A DNA stretch of 64,000 nt from Mycobacterium alsense (GTDB taxonomy: Bacteria > Actinomycetota > Actinomycetes > Mycobacteriales > Mycobacteriaceae), in assembly GCF_002086635.1 (NCBI RefSeq), contig NZ_MVHD01000001.1, positions 124,001 to 188,000 on the forward strand, in the 5' to 3' direction. Each line of letters begins with the position of its first letter. Position 1 is the stretch's first letter. Positions 1-8,012 of this stretch are shown piece by piece. The notes below the pieces were generated by a model, which was not told where the DNA came from, searched no databases, and saw nothing but the letters and a program-made list of their open reading frames with translations. The position numbers and the translations under genes were made by a program.

Positions 1-1419
1 GCCACCGCCGGCCGTCGAGCGGCCGTCACAACCGACATACCCGCCGCCACCCGCGCCGAACTCGTCGCGGCGCTCGCCCAGCTCGCGCGGGCGATCCGCG
101 CGCCGCAGGCCCGCGGGCTCGAGCAGGCCGCGCGGCGGGCGCGACGGATCCTCGACCGGCAGCCGGCGACGACCGCATCCGGCGACCCCGGCGCCGTCGC
201 CGTGCGCCGCCTCGCCCTGGCGATCATCAACGCCGCCAACGCAACCGCCGAAGTCCGGGCGATAGTCGAAGGCGTCGCCTCCGGAAAAGCCGCGCCGCCG
301 GACACCGAGAGCCTGCCGGCCGCCACGCCGGACACCGACGGCCCGGACGATGGCGCCGCAGGGGGCCTGCGGCCGACCACCCGGCAGGCGATCCAGGTGT
401 CCGTCGCCGCGTCGCTGGCCATCGTCACCGGCGAACTGGTGTCGCCGGCCCGCTGGTACTGGGCGGTGATCGCGGCGTTCGTCATCTTCGCCGGGACGAA
501 TTCCTGGGGCGAGACCCTGACCAAAGGCTGGCAACGCCTGCTCGGCACCATGCTCGGCGTGCCGAGCGGGGTGCTGGTGGCGACGCTGGTGTCCGGGCAC
601 ACGATTGCCTCGCTCGTCGCGATCTTCGTGTGCCTGTTCTGCGCCTTCTATTTCATGACGGTCACCTACAGCCTGATGACCTTCTGGATCACCACGATGC
701 TGGCGTTGCTGTACGGCCTGTTGGGCCAATTCTCGTTCGGCGTGCTGATGCTGCGCCTCGAGGAAACCGCGATCGGCGCCGTCATCGGCGTGGCGGCGGC
801 GATCCTGGTGCTGCCGACCAATACCCGCGCCACCATCCGCAACGACACCCGCGCGTTCCTGACGGCCCTGTCCACGCTGATCGAGATCTCCACCGCGACC
901 ATGTTCGGCGAGGAGGAGGCCGCCAGTCCGACCGAGCAGGCGCGCCAACTCGACCGGGCGCTGCAGCAGTTCCGTGTCAGCGCCAAGCCGCTGTTGGCGG
1001 GCGTGGCCGGGCTGGCCGGCCGGCGAAGCATCCGGCGCGGCTTGCGGATATTCGCCGCGTGCGACCGCTACGGGCGCAGCCTGGCGCGCAGTGCCGAGCA
1101 GTACCAGGATCCGGTCGGATCGGAAAGGGCGGCAACGGAGTTCATGGCGGCCGCCGCCCGGACCCGCAGCAACATCGACGCGCTGATCGCGGCCATCGAC
1201 GGCGCCGACGGGGTGACGGTCAACTCCGCGACCGACGAGCTCGACGCCGCCGAGACCGCCGCCCGGCAGCGGGACGGCGACGGCGAGCTGCGGCCCGACA
1301 CCCGGCGGTTCCTCACCGCGGTGCATGCGCTGCGCCAGATCGAACGGGCCATCGACACCGCGGCCGCGATCCTCGGCGTGCGCGATGGCCTGGCGGTGGC
1401 CGGCCCGCCGCCGGGCTGA
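1..1419 (+). CDS. FUSC-family membrane transporter, C-terminal 472 codons (5' end outside window)
   Basis: The frame is open from base 1 with no stop, so the gene starts before the window; the GTG at 202 is internal. The visible part has a hydrophilic stretch, then a block of about five membrane segments (about 410-830, including the WYWAVIAAFVIFAG segment), then a long soluble alpha-helical tail. This layout is typical of FUSC / aromatic acid exporter proteins, which usually have two such halves and about 650-750 residues, so this would be the second half. The family exports aromatic or fusaric-type acids or is uncharacterised; the substrate cannot be told here. The next gene is convergent and ends 7 bases away. 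Confidence 0.75.
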   Translation, partial: ATAGRRAAVTTDIPAATRAELVAALAQLARAIRAPQARGLEQAARRARRILDRQPATTASGDPGAVAVRRLALAIINAANATAEVRAIVEGVASGKAAPPDTESLPAATPDTDGPDDGAAGGLRPTTRQAIQVSVAASLAIVTGELVSPARWYWAVIAAFVIFAGTNSWGETLTKGWQRLLGTMLGVPSGVLVATLVSGHTIASLVAIFVCLFCAFYFMTVTYSLMTFWITTMLALLYGLLGQFSFGVLMLRLEETAIGAVIGVAAAILVLPTNTRATIRNDTRAFLTALSTLIEISTATMFGEEEAASPTEQARQLDRALQQFRVSAKPLLAGVAGLAGRRSIRRGLRIFAACDRYGRSLARSAEQYQDPVGSERAATEFMAAAARTRSNIDALIAAIDGADGVTVNSATDELDAAETAARQRDGDGELRPDTRRFLTAVHALRQIERAIDTAAAILGVRDGLAVAGPPPG

Positions 1420-1426
1420 CGCCGCG

Positions 1427-1837
1427 CTACAGGCCCGGCAGGCAGAAGGGAAATACGCACGGTCCCTGGGGCGGCGTCTGAACCTTTCTGAGCAGATCGG
1501 CCAGGTGGAGGAGTGACGGCAACAGGATCGCGTCCATTTGCGCCTTCTGGTCCTGCGGCAGATTCCGGCTGTCCAGATCCACCTTGGTGACCTGCTGCTG
1601 CAGCCCGGCTATCCGCTGGTTTCGCTGCTCGGGGGTCAGAGCTTCCCAGCTGGCGTCCAGGTCCGCGATCTGGCGCCGCAGCTCCTCCGCCTCCGCCATC
1701 GGGTCCCCCGGGGCCGGCTGCAGTGGATAGTACTGGCGCGTCGCGGGCTGCGCCGGCGTCTCCGCCGGCGCGGGGCTCGCCACCACCAACGCGCCGGCCA
1801 ACAGGCCGGCCACGACGAGCCATGCCGTGATTCTCAT
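1427..1837 (-). CDS. Small secreted protein of unknown function
   Basis: A 136-residue protein starting at ATG 1837. The first 27 residues form a Sec signal peptide: MRITAW, a hydrophobic core, then a likely cut after the PAPA motif. The mature part is Gln/Leu-rich and predicted helical (EAEELRRQIADLDASWEAL, then a QQQVTKVDLDSRN stretch). It ends with a Cys pair in CVFPFCLPGL that could form a disulfide. I do not recognise a domain. The open frame extends upstream to 2005, but that extension would overlap the P450 region and lacks a signal peptide. It is divergent from the P450 at 2008, with 170 bases between them. Confidence 0.6.
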   Translation of the reverse strand: MRITAWLVVAGLLAGALVVASPAPAETPAQPATRQYYPLQPAPGDPMAEAEELRRQIADLDASWEALTPEQRNQRIAGLQQQVTKVDLDSRNLPQDQKAQMDAILLPSLLHLADLLRKVQTPPQGPCVFPFCLPGL

Positions 1838-2007
1838 TGAGAAGCACAGTATTTCGTGCCGCGGGGCGACCACGTGGCGTTGCGGGCGGTGTCCATACGT
1901 TGAGATTGCGCCGCGGCGCTTGGCGGATTTTCGCCAATTCCTTGCGGAATCCTTGCGTTTGGCCGATACGCGCGACATCGCCGGCGCCGCGACTACCATC
2001 GGCACAC

Positions 2008-3267
2008 ATGGCCGCCCCGAACCTCCCCCCGGGCTTCGACTTCACCGATCCCGACATCTACGCGCACCGTCTTCCCGTCGCCGAGCTGGCCGAGTTGCGC
2101 GCTACGGCGCCGGTCTGGTGGAACGAGCAGGCGCCGGACCAGGGCGGGTTCGGCGACGGCGGCTACTGGGCGGTGACCAAGCACCGCGACATCCGCGACG
2201 TCTCGCTGCGCAGCGACGTCTTTTCGTCGGCGGCGAAGTCGATCGTCCCGCGCTACCGGGAAGACCTGGCGGCCGGCCAGATCGAGGCCGGCCGGGCGTC
2301 GATGATCATGATGGACGACCCCGAACACAACCGGCTGCGCAAGGTCGTTTCGCGGGCCTTCACGCCGCGCGCGGTCGAGCGGTTGCGCGCCGACCTCGCC
2401 GAGCGCGCGCGGCGCATCGTGACCGAAGCCGCGGCGGCGGGGTCGGGCGACTTCGTCCGGCAAGTGGCCTGCGAGTTGCCGCTGCAGGCCATCGCCGGGC
2501 TGCTCGGGGTGCCGCAGGAGGACTACCTCAAGCTGTTCGACTGGACCAACAACATGATCGGCAGCGACGACCCCGAATTCGCCGACAACGACTCGCTGAC
2601 CTCCGCCGGCGAATTGATGTGGTACGCCATGCAACTGGCGGCCCAGAAGCAGGGAGCACCCGGCTCCAAAGATCAGGACATCGTGACGACGCTGGTCCAG
2701 GCCGACGCCGAGGGCCAATGCCTGTCTGAGGCCGAGTTCGGCATGTTCGTGGTCACGCTCGCCGTCGCCGGCAACGAGACAACCCGCAACTCGATCACGC
2801 AGGGAATGATGGCCTTCACCGATCACCCCGATCAGTGGGAACTGTTCAGGGCGCGGCGGCCCAAGACCGCCGCCGACGAGATCATCCGCTGGGCCACGCC
2901 GATCACGGCGTTTCAGCGCACCGCCCTGGCCGACACCGAGATCGGCGGCGTGCGGATCGGCAGGGGCCAGCGGGTCGTGCTGTTCTACCGGTCGGCCAAC
3001 TTCGACGAAGAGGTCTTCGACGACCCGTACGCGTTCGACGTGCTGCGCAGCCCGAACCCACACCTCGGATTCGGTGGCACCGGCGCGCACTACTGCATCG
3101 GCGCCAACCTGGCGCGCATGACGGTCGACCTGATGTTCAACGCGATCGCCGACCACATCCCCGACCTGACCTCGGTGGGCGATCCCGAACGGCTGCGATC
3201 GTCGTTCATCAACGGCATCAAGCACTGGCAGGTCGACTACCGGGGCGGGGACCGCGCCACCGTCTAA
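2008..3267 (+). CDS. Cytochrome P450, CYP125-like (steroid/alkyl side-chain hydroxylase)
   Basis: A 419-residue P450. The N-terminal NLPPGFDFTDPDIYAHRLPV stretch and long blocks such as CELPLQAIAGLLGVPQED and GNETTRNSITQGMMAF closely match remembered M. tuberculosis CYP125A1, the cholesterol C26/27 monooxygenase. P450 signatures: I-helix AGNETT (about residues 254-259), ExxR in EIIRW (about 291), and the heme loop FGGTGAHYCIG with ligand Cys near 363. ATG 2008 is chosen because CYP125 proteins begin just before NLPPGF; the upstream frame is open but unlike the family. No kstR-type cholesterol cluster surrounds it, so it is probably a paralogue; sterol versus other terpenoid substrate is open. 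It ends 3 bases inside the convergent MerR gene. Confidence 0.85.
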   Translation: MAAPNLPPGFDFTDPDIYAHRLPVAELAELRATAPVWWNEQAPDQGGFGDGGYWAVTKHRDIRDVSLRSDVFSSAAKSIVPRYREDLAAGQIEAGRASMIMMDDPEHNRLRKVVSRAFTPRAVERLRADLAERARRIVTEAAAAGSGDFVRQVACELPLQAIAGLLGVPQEDYLKLFDWTNNMIGSDDPEFADNDSLTSAGELMWYAMQLAAQKQGAPGSKDQDIVTTLVQADAEGQCLSEAEFGMFVVTLAVAGNETTRNSITQGMMAFTDHPDQWELFRARRPKTAADEIIRWATPITAFQRTALADTEIGGVRIGRGQRVVLFYRSANFDEEVFDDPYAFDVLRSPNPHLGFGGTGAHYCIGANLARMTVDLMFNAIADHIPDLTSVGDPERLRSSFINGIKHWQVDYRGGDRATV

Positions 3268-3671
3268 CCGGGACGCGAGAGCCGTTCGAGCACAACGCAT
3301 TCCGGCCCGGCCACGCCGCCGCAGGCATCGCCCGCGGCCTCGATGAGCCGCGCCATACTGCGTTCGAGCGCGCGCAGCTCCACGAGCTTCGCCCGCAGCG
3401 CCGTCAGATGGGTCTCCGCCACACCCCGGGCCTCCAGGCACGAACGGTGGTCGTCCCGCATCAGCTCGACGAGTTGTCGGACCTGCTCGACGGGGAAACC
3501 GAGGTCGCGGCAGCGCCGAATGAACGTCAGCCGGCGCACATCGTCGCCGCCGTACCGGCGCTGGCCGCCCACCCGCGCCGGGGTGGGCAGCAGACCGATT
3601 TCCTCGTAGTAGCGGATCGCCGGCGCGGTCGTTCCCGTCATATCGGCAAGTTCGCCGATCTTGAGAGCCAT
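3264..3671 (-). CDS. MerR-family transcriptional regulator
   Basis: A 135-residue MerR regulator with an N-terminal winged helix-turn-helix (KIGELADMTGTTAPAIRYYEE, then a GGQRRYGGDDVRRL wing). A central dimerisation helix (FPVEQVRQLVELMRDDHRSC) is followed by a C-terminal tail with DACGGVAGPEC. Paired cysteines in this place are typical of metal- or thiol-sensing MerR proteins (CueR/ZntR/MerR types), so it may sense a metal or reactive compound through Cys near 82 and the C-terminal Cys pair. It is divergent from the three-gene group at 3733-5596, with only 61 bases between; MerR proteins normally act from such spacers. Which metal, if any, cannot be told. Confidence 0.85.
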   Translation of the reverse strand: MALKIGELADMTGTTAPAIRYYEEIGLLPTPARVGGQRRYGGDDVRRLTFIRRCRDLGFPVEQVRQLVELMRDDHRSCLEARGVAETHLTALRAKLVELRALERSMARLIEAAGDACGGVAGPECVVLERLSRPG

Positions 3672-3689
3672 GCGTCCATGGTCCCGCTC

Positions 3690-3725
3690 TCAACCTTGAC
3701 CCTCAAGCCACTGCAGGTACGACGC
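3690..3725 (+). promoter_or_regulatory. Possible MerR-type operator/promoter
   Basis: In the 61-base spacer between the divergent MerR gene and the 3733 gene, TTGACC at 3696-3701 sits inside the short perfect inverted repeat CTTGA-CCC-TCAAG (3695-3707), followed by TACGAC at 3718-3723. The elements suit a promoter reading toward 3733, but the spacer is 16 bases rather than the 19-20 typical of MerR-activated promoters, and the outer dyad is imperfect. Confidence 0.35.
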
Positions 3726-3732
3726 TGGAGCC

Positions 3733-4059
3733 ATGAGCTCAGAACGTAGACCCATCCCGCTCACCTGCACCCTGACCGCCGACGAGCACGCCGGCCGCAT
3801 TCGGTGGATCCACGAGCTCAACGCCGGCGCGCTGAGCGGCTATGACCGCTACGGCTCACGGCTGCGATTGGTCTACCACCCGGCGGCGGCCCCCACCGTG
3901 CGGGAATTCGTGCGCCGCGAACGGCAATGTTGCCCCTTCCTGGACTTCACCATCGAGGAGCGGCAGGACGCGCTCGTCGTAACGATCGAGGCCCCAACCG
4001 GACTGGGCGCCACCGCCGACGCGCTGTTCGCCGCCTACCCGCGGGGGCGGCGCCGATGA
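3733..4059 (+). CDS. Small ECCPF-type protein of unknown function, MerR-linked
   Basis: A 108-residue soluble protein. The landmark is RRERQCCPFLDFTIEE, a vicinal Cys pair followed by PF and beta strands. Similar small proteins with an ECCPF motif are often found beside MerR-type or metal-resistance regulators, but I know of no defined biochemical function. The Cys pair could bind a metal or electrophile; this is inference. ATG 3733 is the first start after the MerR spacer. The stop TGA overlaps the next start (ATGA at 4056), so the two genes are translationally coupled. Confidence 0.65.
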   Translation: MSSERRPIPLTCTLTADEHAGRIRWIHELNAGALSGYDRYGSRLRLVYHPAAAPTVREFVRRERQCCPFLDFTIEERQDALVVTIEAPTGLGATADALFAAYPRGRRR

Positions 4060-4421
4060 TCGAAGTGATGCGCGAAAGCGACGGGGACGTGCTGGGCTTG
4101 CGCGCGACGGGAAAACTGAGCGTGGCGGATTACCACGACGTGCTGGAGCCCTCGGTGCGGACGCTGCTGGCGCGTTTCGATTCGCTGAAGGTGCTGTTTT
4201 GTCTCGACGAGCCGTTCCACGGCTGGACCCCGCGCGCGGCCTGGGCAAACACGGTCTTTGATGTCAAGCATCGCAACCACTTTGCCAAGGTCGCGGTCGT
4301 CGGCGCACCGCGGTGGGAGCAATGGTGCGTCAATGTCGCGGCCGCGCTGCTGATGAGCGGCGAGTTGCGAACCTATGACCGCGAACGGCTGGACGCCGCA
4401 TGGCGGTGGGTGCGAACGTAG
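4056..4421 (+). CDS. SpoIIAA-like (STAS-fold) protein
   Basis: A 121-residue protein with the pattern of the SpoIIAA-like family: GLRATGKLSVADYHDVLEP at the start, a strand with KVLFCLDEPFHGWTPRAAW, then KHRNHFAKVAVVGAPRWEQW. The family has a STAS-like fold and is largely uncharacterised; some members bind lipophilic ligands. ATG 4056 overlaps the previous stop by four bases, and the next gene starts 8 bases after its stop, so it is the middle gene of a three-gene operon probably governed by the divergent MerR regulator. Confidence 0.7.
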   Translation: MIEVMRESDGDVLGLRATGKLSVADYHDVLEPSVRTLLARFDSLKVLFCLDEPFHGWTPRAAWANTVFDVKHRNHFAKVAVVGAPRWEQWCVNVAAALLMSGELRTYDRERLDAAWRWVRT

Positions 4422-4429
4422 GACTCACC

Positions 4430-5596
4430 ATGAGGATTGCGATCAGCGGTGCCGGCGTGGCCGGAGCCGCGCTTGCCCACTGGCTGCACCGCACCGGACA
4501 TACGCCGACACTGATCGAGAAGGCGCCGAAGTTCCGCACCGGCGGCTACATGATCGACTTCTGGGGCGTCGGCTACCAGGTGGCCAAACGCATGGGCATC
4601 GAAAGCGAGGTGCGCGCCGCGGGATACCAGATCCAGCGGCTGCACTCCGTCGGCCCCCGCGGCGAGGTCAAGGCGGACGTGGACGTCGAGGTCTTCCGCC
4701 GCATGCTCGGCCACGACTTCACCAGCGTGCCCCGCGGCGACCTGGCCGCCACGATCTACGACACCGTCGAGGGCAAGGTCGAAACGATCTTCGGGGACAG
4801 CATCGCCGCCGTCGACGACCACGGCGACGGCGTTCGGCTCACCTTCGACCAAGCCGCGCCGCGCGATTTCGACCTGCTCATCGGCGCCGACGGATTGCAT
4901 TCCAACGTGCGGCGGCTGATCTTCGGGCCCGACCGGGAATACGAGCACTACCTGGGCTGCAAGGTCGCCGCGTGTGTGGTCGACGGCTACCGGCCGCGCG
5001 ACGAGTTGATCTATGTCATGTACGCCACACCGGGCCGCCAGCTCGCACGGTGCGCGCTGCGCGGCGACCGCACGATGTTCCTTTTCATTTTCCGCGCGGC
5101 CCACGACGATCACGGCGAACCGCCAAAGGACCAGCTGCGCAACGAGTTCGGTGATGTCGGCTGGGAGAGTCGGGAGATCCTGGCGACGCTGGACGCGGTC
5201 GACGACTTGTACTTCGACGTCGTCGGTCAGATCCGCATGGACCGCTGGTCGCGGGGAAGGGCGCTGCTGATCGGCGACGCGGCCGGCTGCATTTCCCTGC
5301 TCGGCGGCGAGGGCACCGGCCTGGCGATCACCGAGGCGTACGTGCTGGCCGGTGAGCTCGCGCGGGCCGGCGGCGATCACCGCCGCGCCTTCGACGCCTA
5401 CGAGAAGCGGATGCGTCCGTTCATCGAGAGCAAGCAGTCCGGTGCCGCGAAGAACATCCCCTTCTTCGCGACGAGGACCCGTTTCGGTCTGTGGTTCCGC
5501 ATCCTGGCGATGCGCACCATGAACTTCGGTCCGATGGCACGGCTTTTCGCCAGCACCGTCATCGACGACTTCGACTTGCCGGACTACCAGATCTAG
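4430..5596 (+). CDS. FAD-dependent class A monooxygenase
   Basis: A 388-residue flavoprotein of the UbiH/PHBH type. The Rossmann ADP-binding motif GAGVAGAALAHWL lies at residues 8-20, an internal FIGADG-like sequence reads LLIGADGLHSNVRR, and the second FAD motif is GDAAGCISLLGGEGTGLAI near 281. Such enzymes hydroxylate aromatic or polyketide-like compounds using NAD(P)H and O2. The region after the Rossmann fold (APKFRTGGYMIDFWGVGYQVAKRMG) resembles TetX-like enzymes that inactivate antibiotics, but the substrate is not known. As last gene of the MerR-linked group it suggests an inducible detoxification operon. Confidence 0.8.
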   Translation: MRIAISGAGVAGAALAHWLHRTGHTPTLIEKAPKFRTGGYMIDFWGVGYQVAKRMGIESEVRAAGYQIQRLHSVGPRGEVKADVDVEVFRRMLGHDFTSVPRGDLAATIYDTVEGKVETIFGDSIAAVDDHGDGVRLTFDQAAPRDFDLLIGADGLHSNVRRLIFGPDREYEHYLGCKVAACVVDGYRPRDELIYVMYATPGRQLARCALRGDRTMFLFIFRAAHDDHGEPPKDQLRNEFGDVGWESREILATLDAVDDLYFDVVGQIRMDRWSRGRALLIGDAAGCISLLGGEGTGLAITEAYVLAGELARAGGDHRRAFDAYEKRMRPFIESKQSGAAKNIPFFATRTRFGLWFRILAMRTMNFGPMARLFASTVIDDFDLPDYQI

Positions 5597-5623
5597 CGGG
5601 ATTCAGGGATCTAGATTGAAGGC

Positions 5624-6520
5624 ATGACCGAACCCGGTGCGACCCGCGTGGCGGTCTACCTCGACTTCGACAACATCGTGATCTCGCGGTACGACCAGGT
5701 CAATGGGCGCAACTCGTTCCAGCGCGACAAGGCCAACGGGCTCGAGCAGCACCCCGAGCGGCTGGCCCGGGCCACCGTCGACGTCGGCGCGATCATCGAT
5801 TTCGCGTCGTCGTTCGGGACACTGGTGCTCACCCGCGCCTACGCGGACTGGTCGGCGGACGTCAACGCCGGGTACCGCGGGCAGCTGGTGGCGCGCGCGG
5901 TCGATCTGGTGCAACTGTTCCCGGCGGCCGCCTACGGCAAGAACGGCGCCGACATCCGGCTCGCGGTCGACGCGGTCGAGGACATGTTCCGGCTGCCCGA
6001 CCTGACCCACGTGGTCATCGTGGCGGGCGACTCCGATTACATCGCGCTGGCGCAGCGCTGCAAGCGGCTCGGCCGCTACGTGGTGGGCATCGGCGTGGCC
6101 GGGGCGTCGAGCCGTTCGCTGGCGGCGGCCTGCGACGAGTTCGTCATCTACGACGCGCTGCCGGGGGTTCCGGTGTTCGAGCCCGAGCCGGCTTCCGGTG
6201 ACACCGACGAGACGGCCAAGCCCAAGAAGCGGTCCGGGCGCAAGACGGCCAGGCGCGAGGAGCCCGAGGAGACACCGGACCCCCAGGCCGCCGCCACCGC
6301 GCTGCTGACGCGCGCGCTGCAGATCGGCCTGGAGAAGGACGACGTCGACTGGCTGCACAACTCGGCGGTCAAGGCGCAGATGAAGCGGATGGACCCCTCG
6401 TTCAGCGAAAAGTCCCTGGGATTCCGGTCATTCAGCGACTTCCTGCGCGCGCGGTCCGACCTCGTCGAGTTGGACGAGAGTTCCACGACCCGGATGGTGC
6501 GGCTGCGCGGCCACGACTAG
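5624..6520 (+). CDS. NYN-domain putative ribonuclease with C-terminal LOTUS/OST-HTH domain
   Basis: A 298-residue protein. Residues about 8-175 form a NYN (PIN-like) nuclease domain: VYLDFDN with acidic residues D14 and D16, NGADIRLAVDA near 107, and VIVAGDSDYIALAQR near 132. These supply the cluster of acidic residues expected to bind metal. A charged linker (about 190-220, KPKKRSGRKTARREEPEET) leads to a C-terminal domain about 224-295 with SEKSLGFRSFSDFLRA, typical of LOTUS/OST-HTH RNA-binding domains. NYN-LOTUS proteins are thought to bind and cut RNA; bacterial targets are largely unknown. ATG 5624 follows the previous stop by 27 bases. Confidence 0.8.
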   Translation: MTEPGATRVAVYLDFDNIVISRYDQVNGRNSFQRDKANGLEQHPERLARATVDVGAIIDFASSFGTLVLTRAYADWSADVNAGYRGQLVARAVDLVQLFPAAAYGKNGADIRLAVDAVEDMFRLPDLTHVVIVAGDSDYIALAQRCKRLGRYVVGIGVAGASSRSLAAACDEFVIYDALPGVPVFEPEPASGDTDETAKPKKRSGRKTARREEPEETPDPQAAATALLTRALQIGLEKDDVDWLHNSAVKAQMKRMDPSFSEKSLGFRSFSDFLRARSDLVELDESSTTRMVRLRGHD

Positions 6521-6547
6521 CGTGGCGGTCCCGGCGAGCCACACGAC

Positions 6548-6631
6548 AATACGTATTTTGCGTTGTGTATGGCCGCAGGGGGCCCGCGGCCTACCCCGGT
6601 CGTTGACATGGCCCCACCCTGGCCATACATT
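6548..6631 (+). promoter_or_regulatory. Promoter with overlapping inverted repeats upstream of a P450
   Basis: TTGACA at 6603-6608 and TACATT at 6626-6631 are separated by exactly 17 bases, a near-consensus SigA promoter, with transcription expected to start near 6638 and the P450 ATG at 6680. Inside the spacer, ATGGCC (6608-6613) and GGCCAT (6621-6626) form an inverted repeat. A longer 9-base pair of arms, TGTATGGCC at 6566-6574 and GGCCATACA at 6621-6629, overlaps the -10 box. A 10-base palindrome AATACGTATT lies at 6548-6557. The arrangement suits control by a repressor not encoded next to it. Confidence 0.6.
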
Positions 6632-6679
6632 GACTGAAAGTCGTCGCGAGCATGAACATGCATCAGGCAGGGGTCCGTC

Positions 6680-7909
6680 ATGACCGTCAGTGCCAGTCCC
6701 ACAAGCGTTTTCGACGCCGACCTACCGACATTGGCCTATGACGCCGAGGAAACCCCCGCCGAGGTCTGCCCCCGATTGCGCGAGGCGCAGCGGCAGGCCC
6801 CCGTCGCGATGGGACCGTTCGGTCCCGAGGTGCTCTCCTACCACCTGGTGCGTTCGGTGCTGCGCGATCCGCGGTTCCAGATCCCGCCCGGGCTGAACAT
6901 GCTCACCCAGGGCATCAGCTCGGGCCCGCTGTGGGACAAGGTCGTCAACAGCCTGCTGTGCATGGAGGGCGCCACCCACCATCGGGTGCGCAGCCTGGCG
7001 TCCAAGGCCTTCACCCCCCGGGCGACCCTGCGCCTGCACGACACGATGGCCGCCGTGATGACCGAGCTGGTCGACAGCGTCGCCGACGCGGGCCGCTGCG
7101 ACGTGGTCACCGATCTCGCCCGCCCCTACCCGGTCCCGATCATCTGCGCGCTGCTCGGCGCGCCCCGCGAGGACTGGCAGCGGTTTTCGACGTGGGCCGA
7201 CGACGTCTTCAAGGCCTTCAGCTTCACGGTCGACCTGCGCGAGGTCGAGCCGGTGGTCATGCGCGCCTGGGGCGAGCTCGACGACTACGTCGACGACATG
7301 GTCGCCCGCCGCCGGCACAGCCTCACCGACGACCTGCTGTCCGACCTGATCCGCGCCGAGGAGGACGGCGACCGGCTCAGCGCCGCCGAACTGCGCATGA
7401 TGGCGGGCGGGCTGCTGTTGGCGGGCACGGACACCACGCGCAACCAGGTCGCCGCCTCGGTGCACGTGCTGTGCGAGGACCCCGAGCAGTGGGTGCTGCT
7501 CAAGGAGCGGCCCGAGCTGGCGATGCGCGCGGTCGAGGAGACCATGCGGCACTCGCCGATCGCGTGCGGGACCCTTCGGCTGGTCGCCGAGGACGCCGAG
7601 CTCGACGGCTTCCTGTTTCCCGCCGGCACCACGGTGCTGGTGAATACCGCTGCCGCCAACCGCGATCCCGCCGTGTACGACGACCCCGACGGCGTCGACA
7701 TCACGCGCGAGGGCGCGCCGCCGATCTTGACGTTCGGCGGCGGCGTGCACTACTGCCTGGGCGCCAACCTGGCGCGGCGCGAACTCGCCGAGGCGCTGAA
7801 CGTCATCGCCGGCCGGTTGCTGAACCCGCGCATCACGGGCCCGGTCCCGTGGAAGCCGATGGTGAGCCTGAGCGGCCCGAAGAGCCTGCCCATCGAATTC
7901 GACACCTAG
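6680..7909 (+). CDS. Cytochrome P450, family not assigned
   Basis: A 409-residue soluble bacterial P450. Motifs: I-helix LAGTDTTRNQ (about 249-256), ExxR in EETMRHSP (about 286-289), and the heme loop FGGGVHYCLGANLARRE with ligand Cys near 359. The N-terminus is short and hydrophilic, so it would use separate ferredoxin and reductase partners, none of which is encoded nearby. It is not a close copy of the P450 at 2008. ATG 6680 is preceded by an AGGGG purine run and by a clear promoter. Substrate unknown. Confidence 0.85.
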   Translation: MTVSASPTSVFDADLPTLAYDAEETPAEVCPRLREAQRQAPVAMGPFGPEVLSYHLVRSVLRDPRFQIPPGLNMLTQGISSGPLWDKVVNSLLCMEGATHHRVRSLASKAFTPRATLRLHDTMAAVMTELVDSVADAGRCDVVTDLARPYPVPIICALLGAPREDWQRFSTWADDVFKAFSFTVDLREVEPVVMRAWGELDDYVDDMVARRRHSLTDDLLSDLIRAEEDGDRLSAAELRMMAGGLLLAGTDTTRNQVAASVHVLCEDPEQWVLLKERPELAMRAVEETMRHSPIACGTLRLVAEDAELDGFLFPAGTTVLVNTAAANRDPAVYDDPDGVDITREGAPPILTFGGGVHYCLGANLARRELAEALNVIAGRLLNPRITGPVPWKPMVSLSGPKSLPIEFDT

Positions 7910-7942
7910 TCACTTGCGCGAGCTGGTGGCACCTCCCGCCCG

Positions 7943-8004
7943 CGCGAGCAGACGCAGAATCGCACTGCTACAGCCGAATCCATGCGAGTCTGCGTCTGCT
8001 CGCG
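7943..8004. repeat. 16-base perfect inverted repeat (intergenic palindrome)
   Basis: The arms 7943-7958 and 7989-8004 are exact reverse complements, with a 30-base loop. It fills most of the 103-base gap between the P450 and the murK-murQ fusion and ends 8 bases before the latter's ATG, so the folded RNA could affect translation of the next gene or end transcription of the P450. There is no T-run, so it is not a classic intrinsic terminator. Palindromes of this type appear to be dispersed in mycobacterial intergenic DNA, but I could not check that here. Confidence 0.7.
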
Positions 8005-8012
8005 GTGGGAAG

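Noticed and set aside
1068..2057. Minus-strand open frame of 329 codons across the FUSC gene end
   Set aside because: Composition of a shadow frame, and it conflicts with the secreted protein gene that has a signal peptide.
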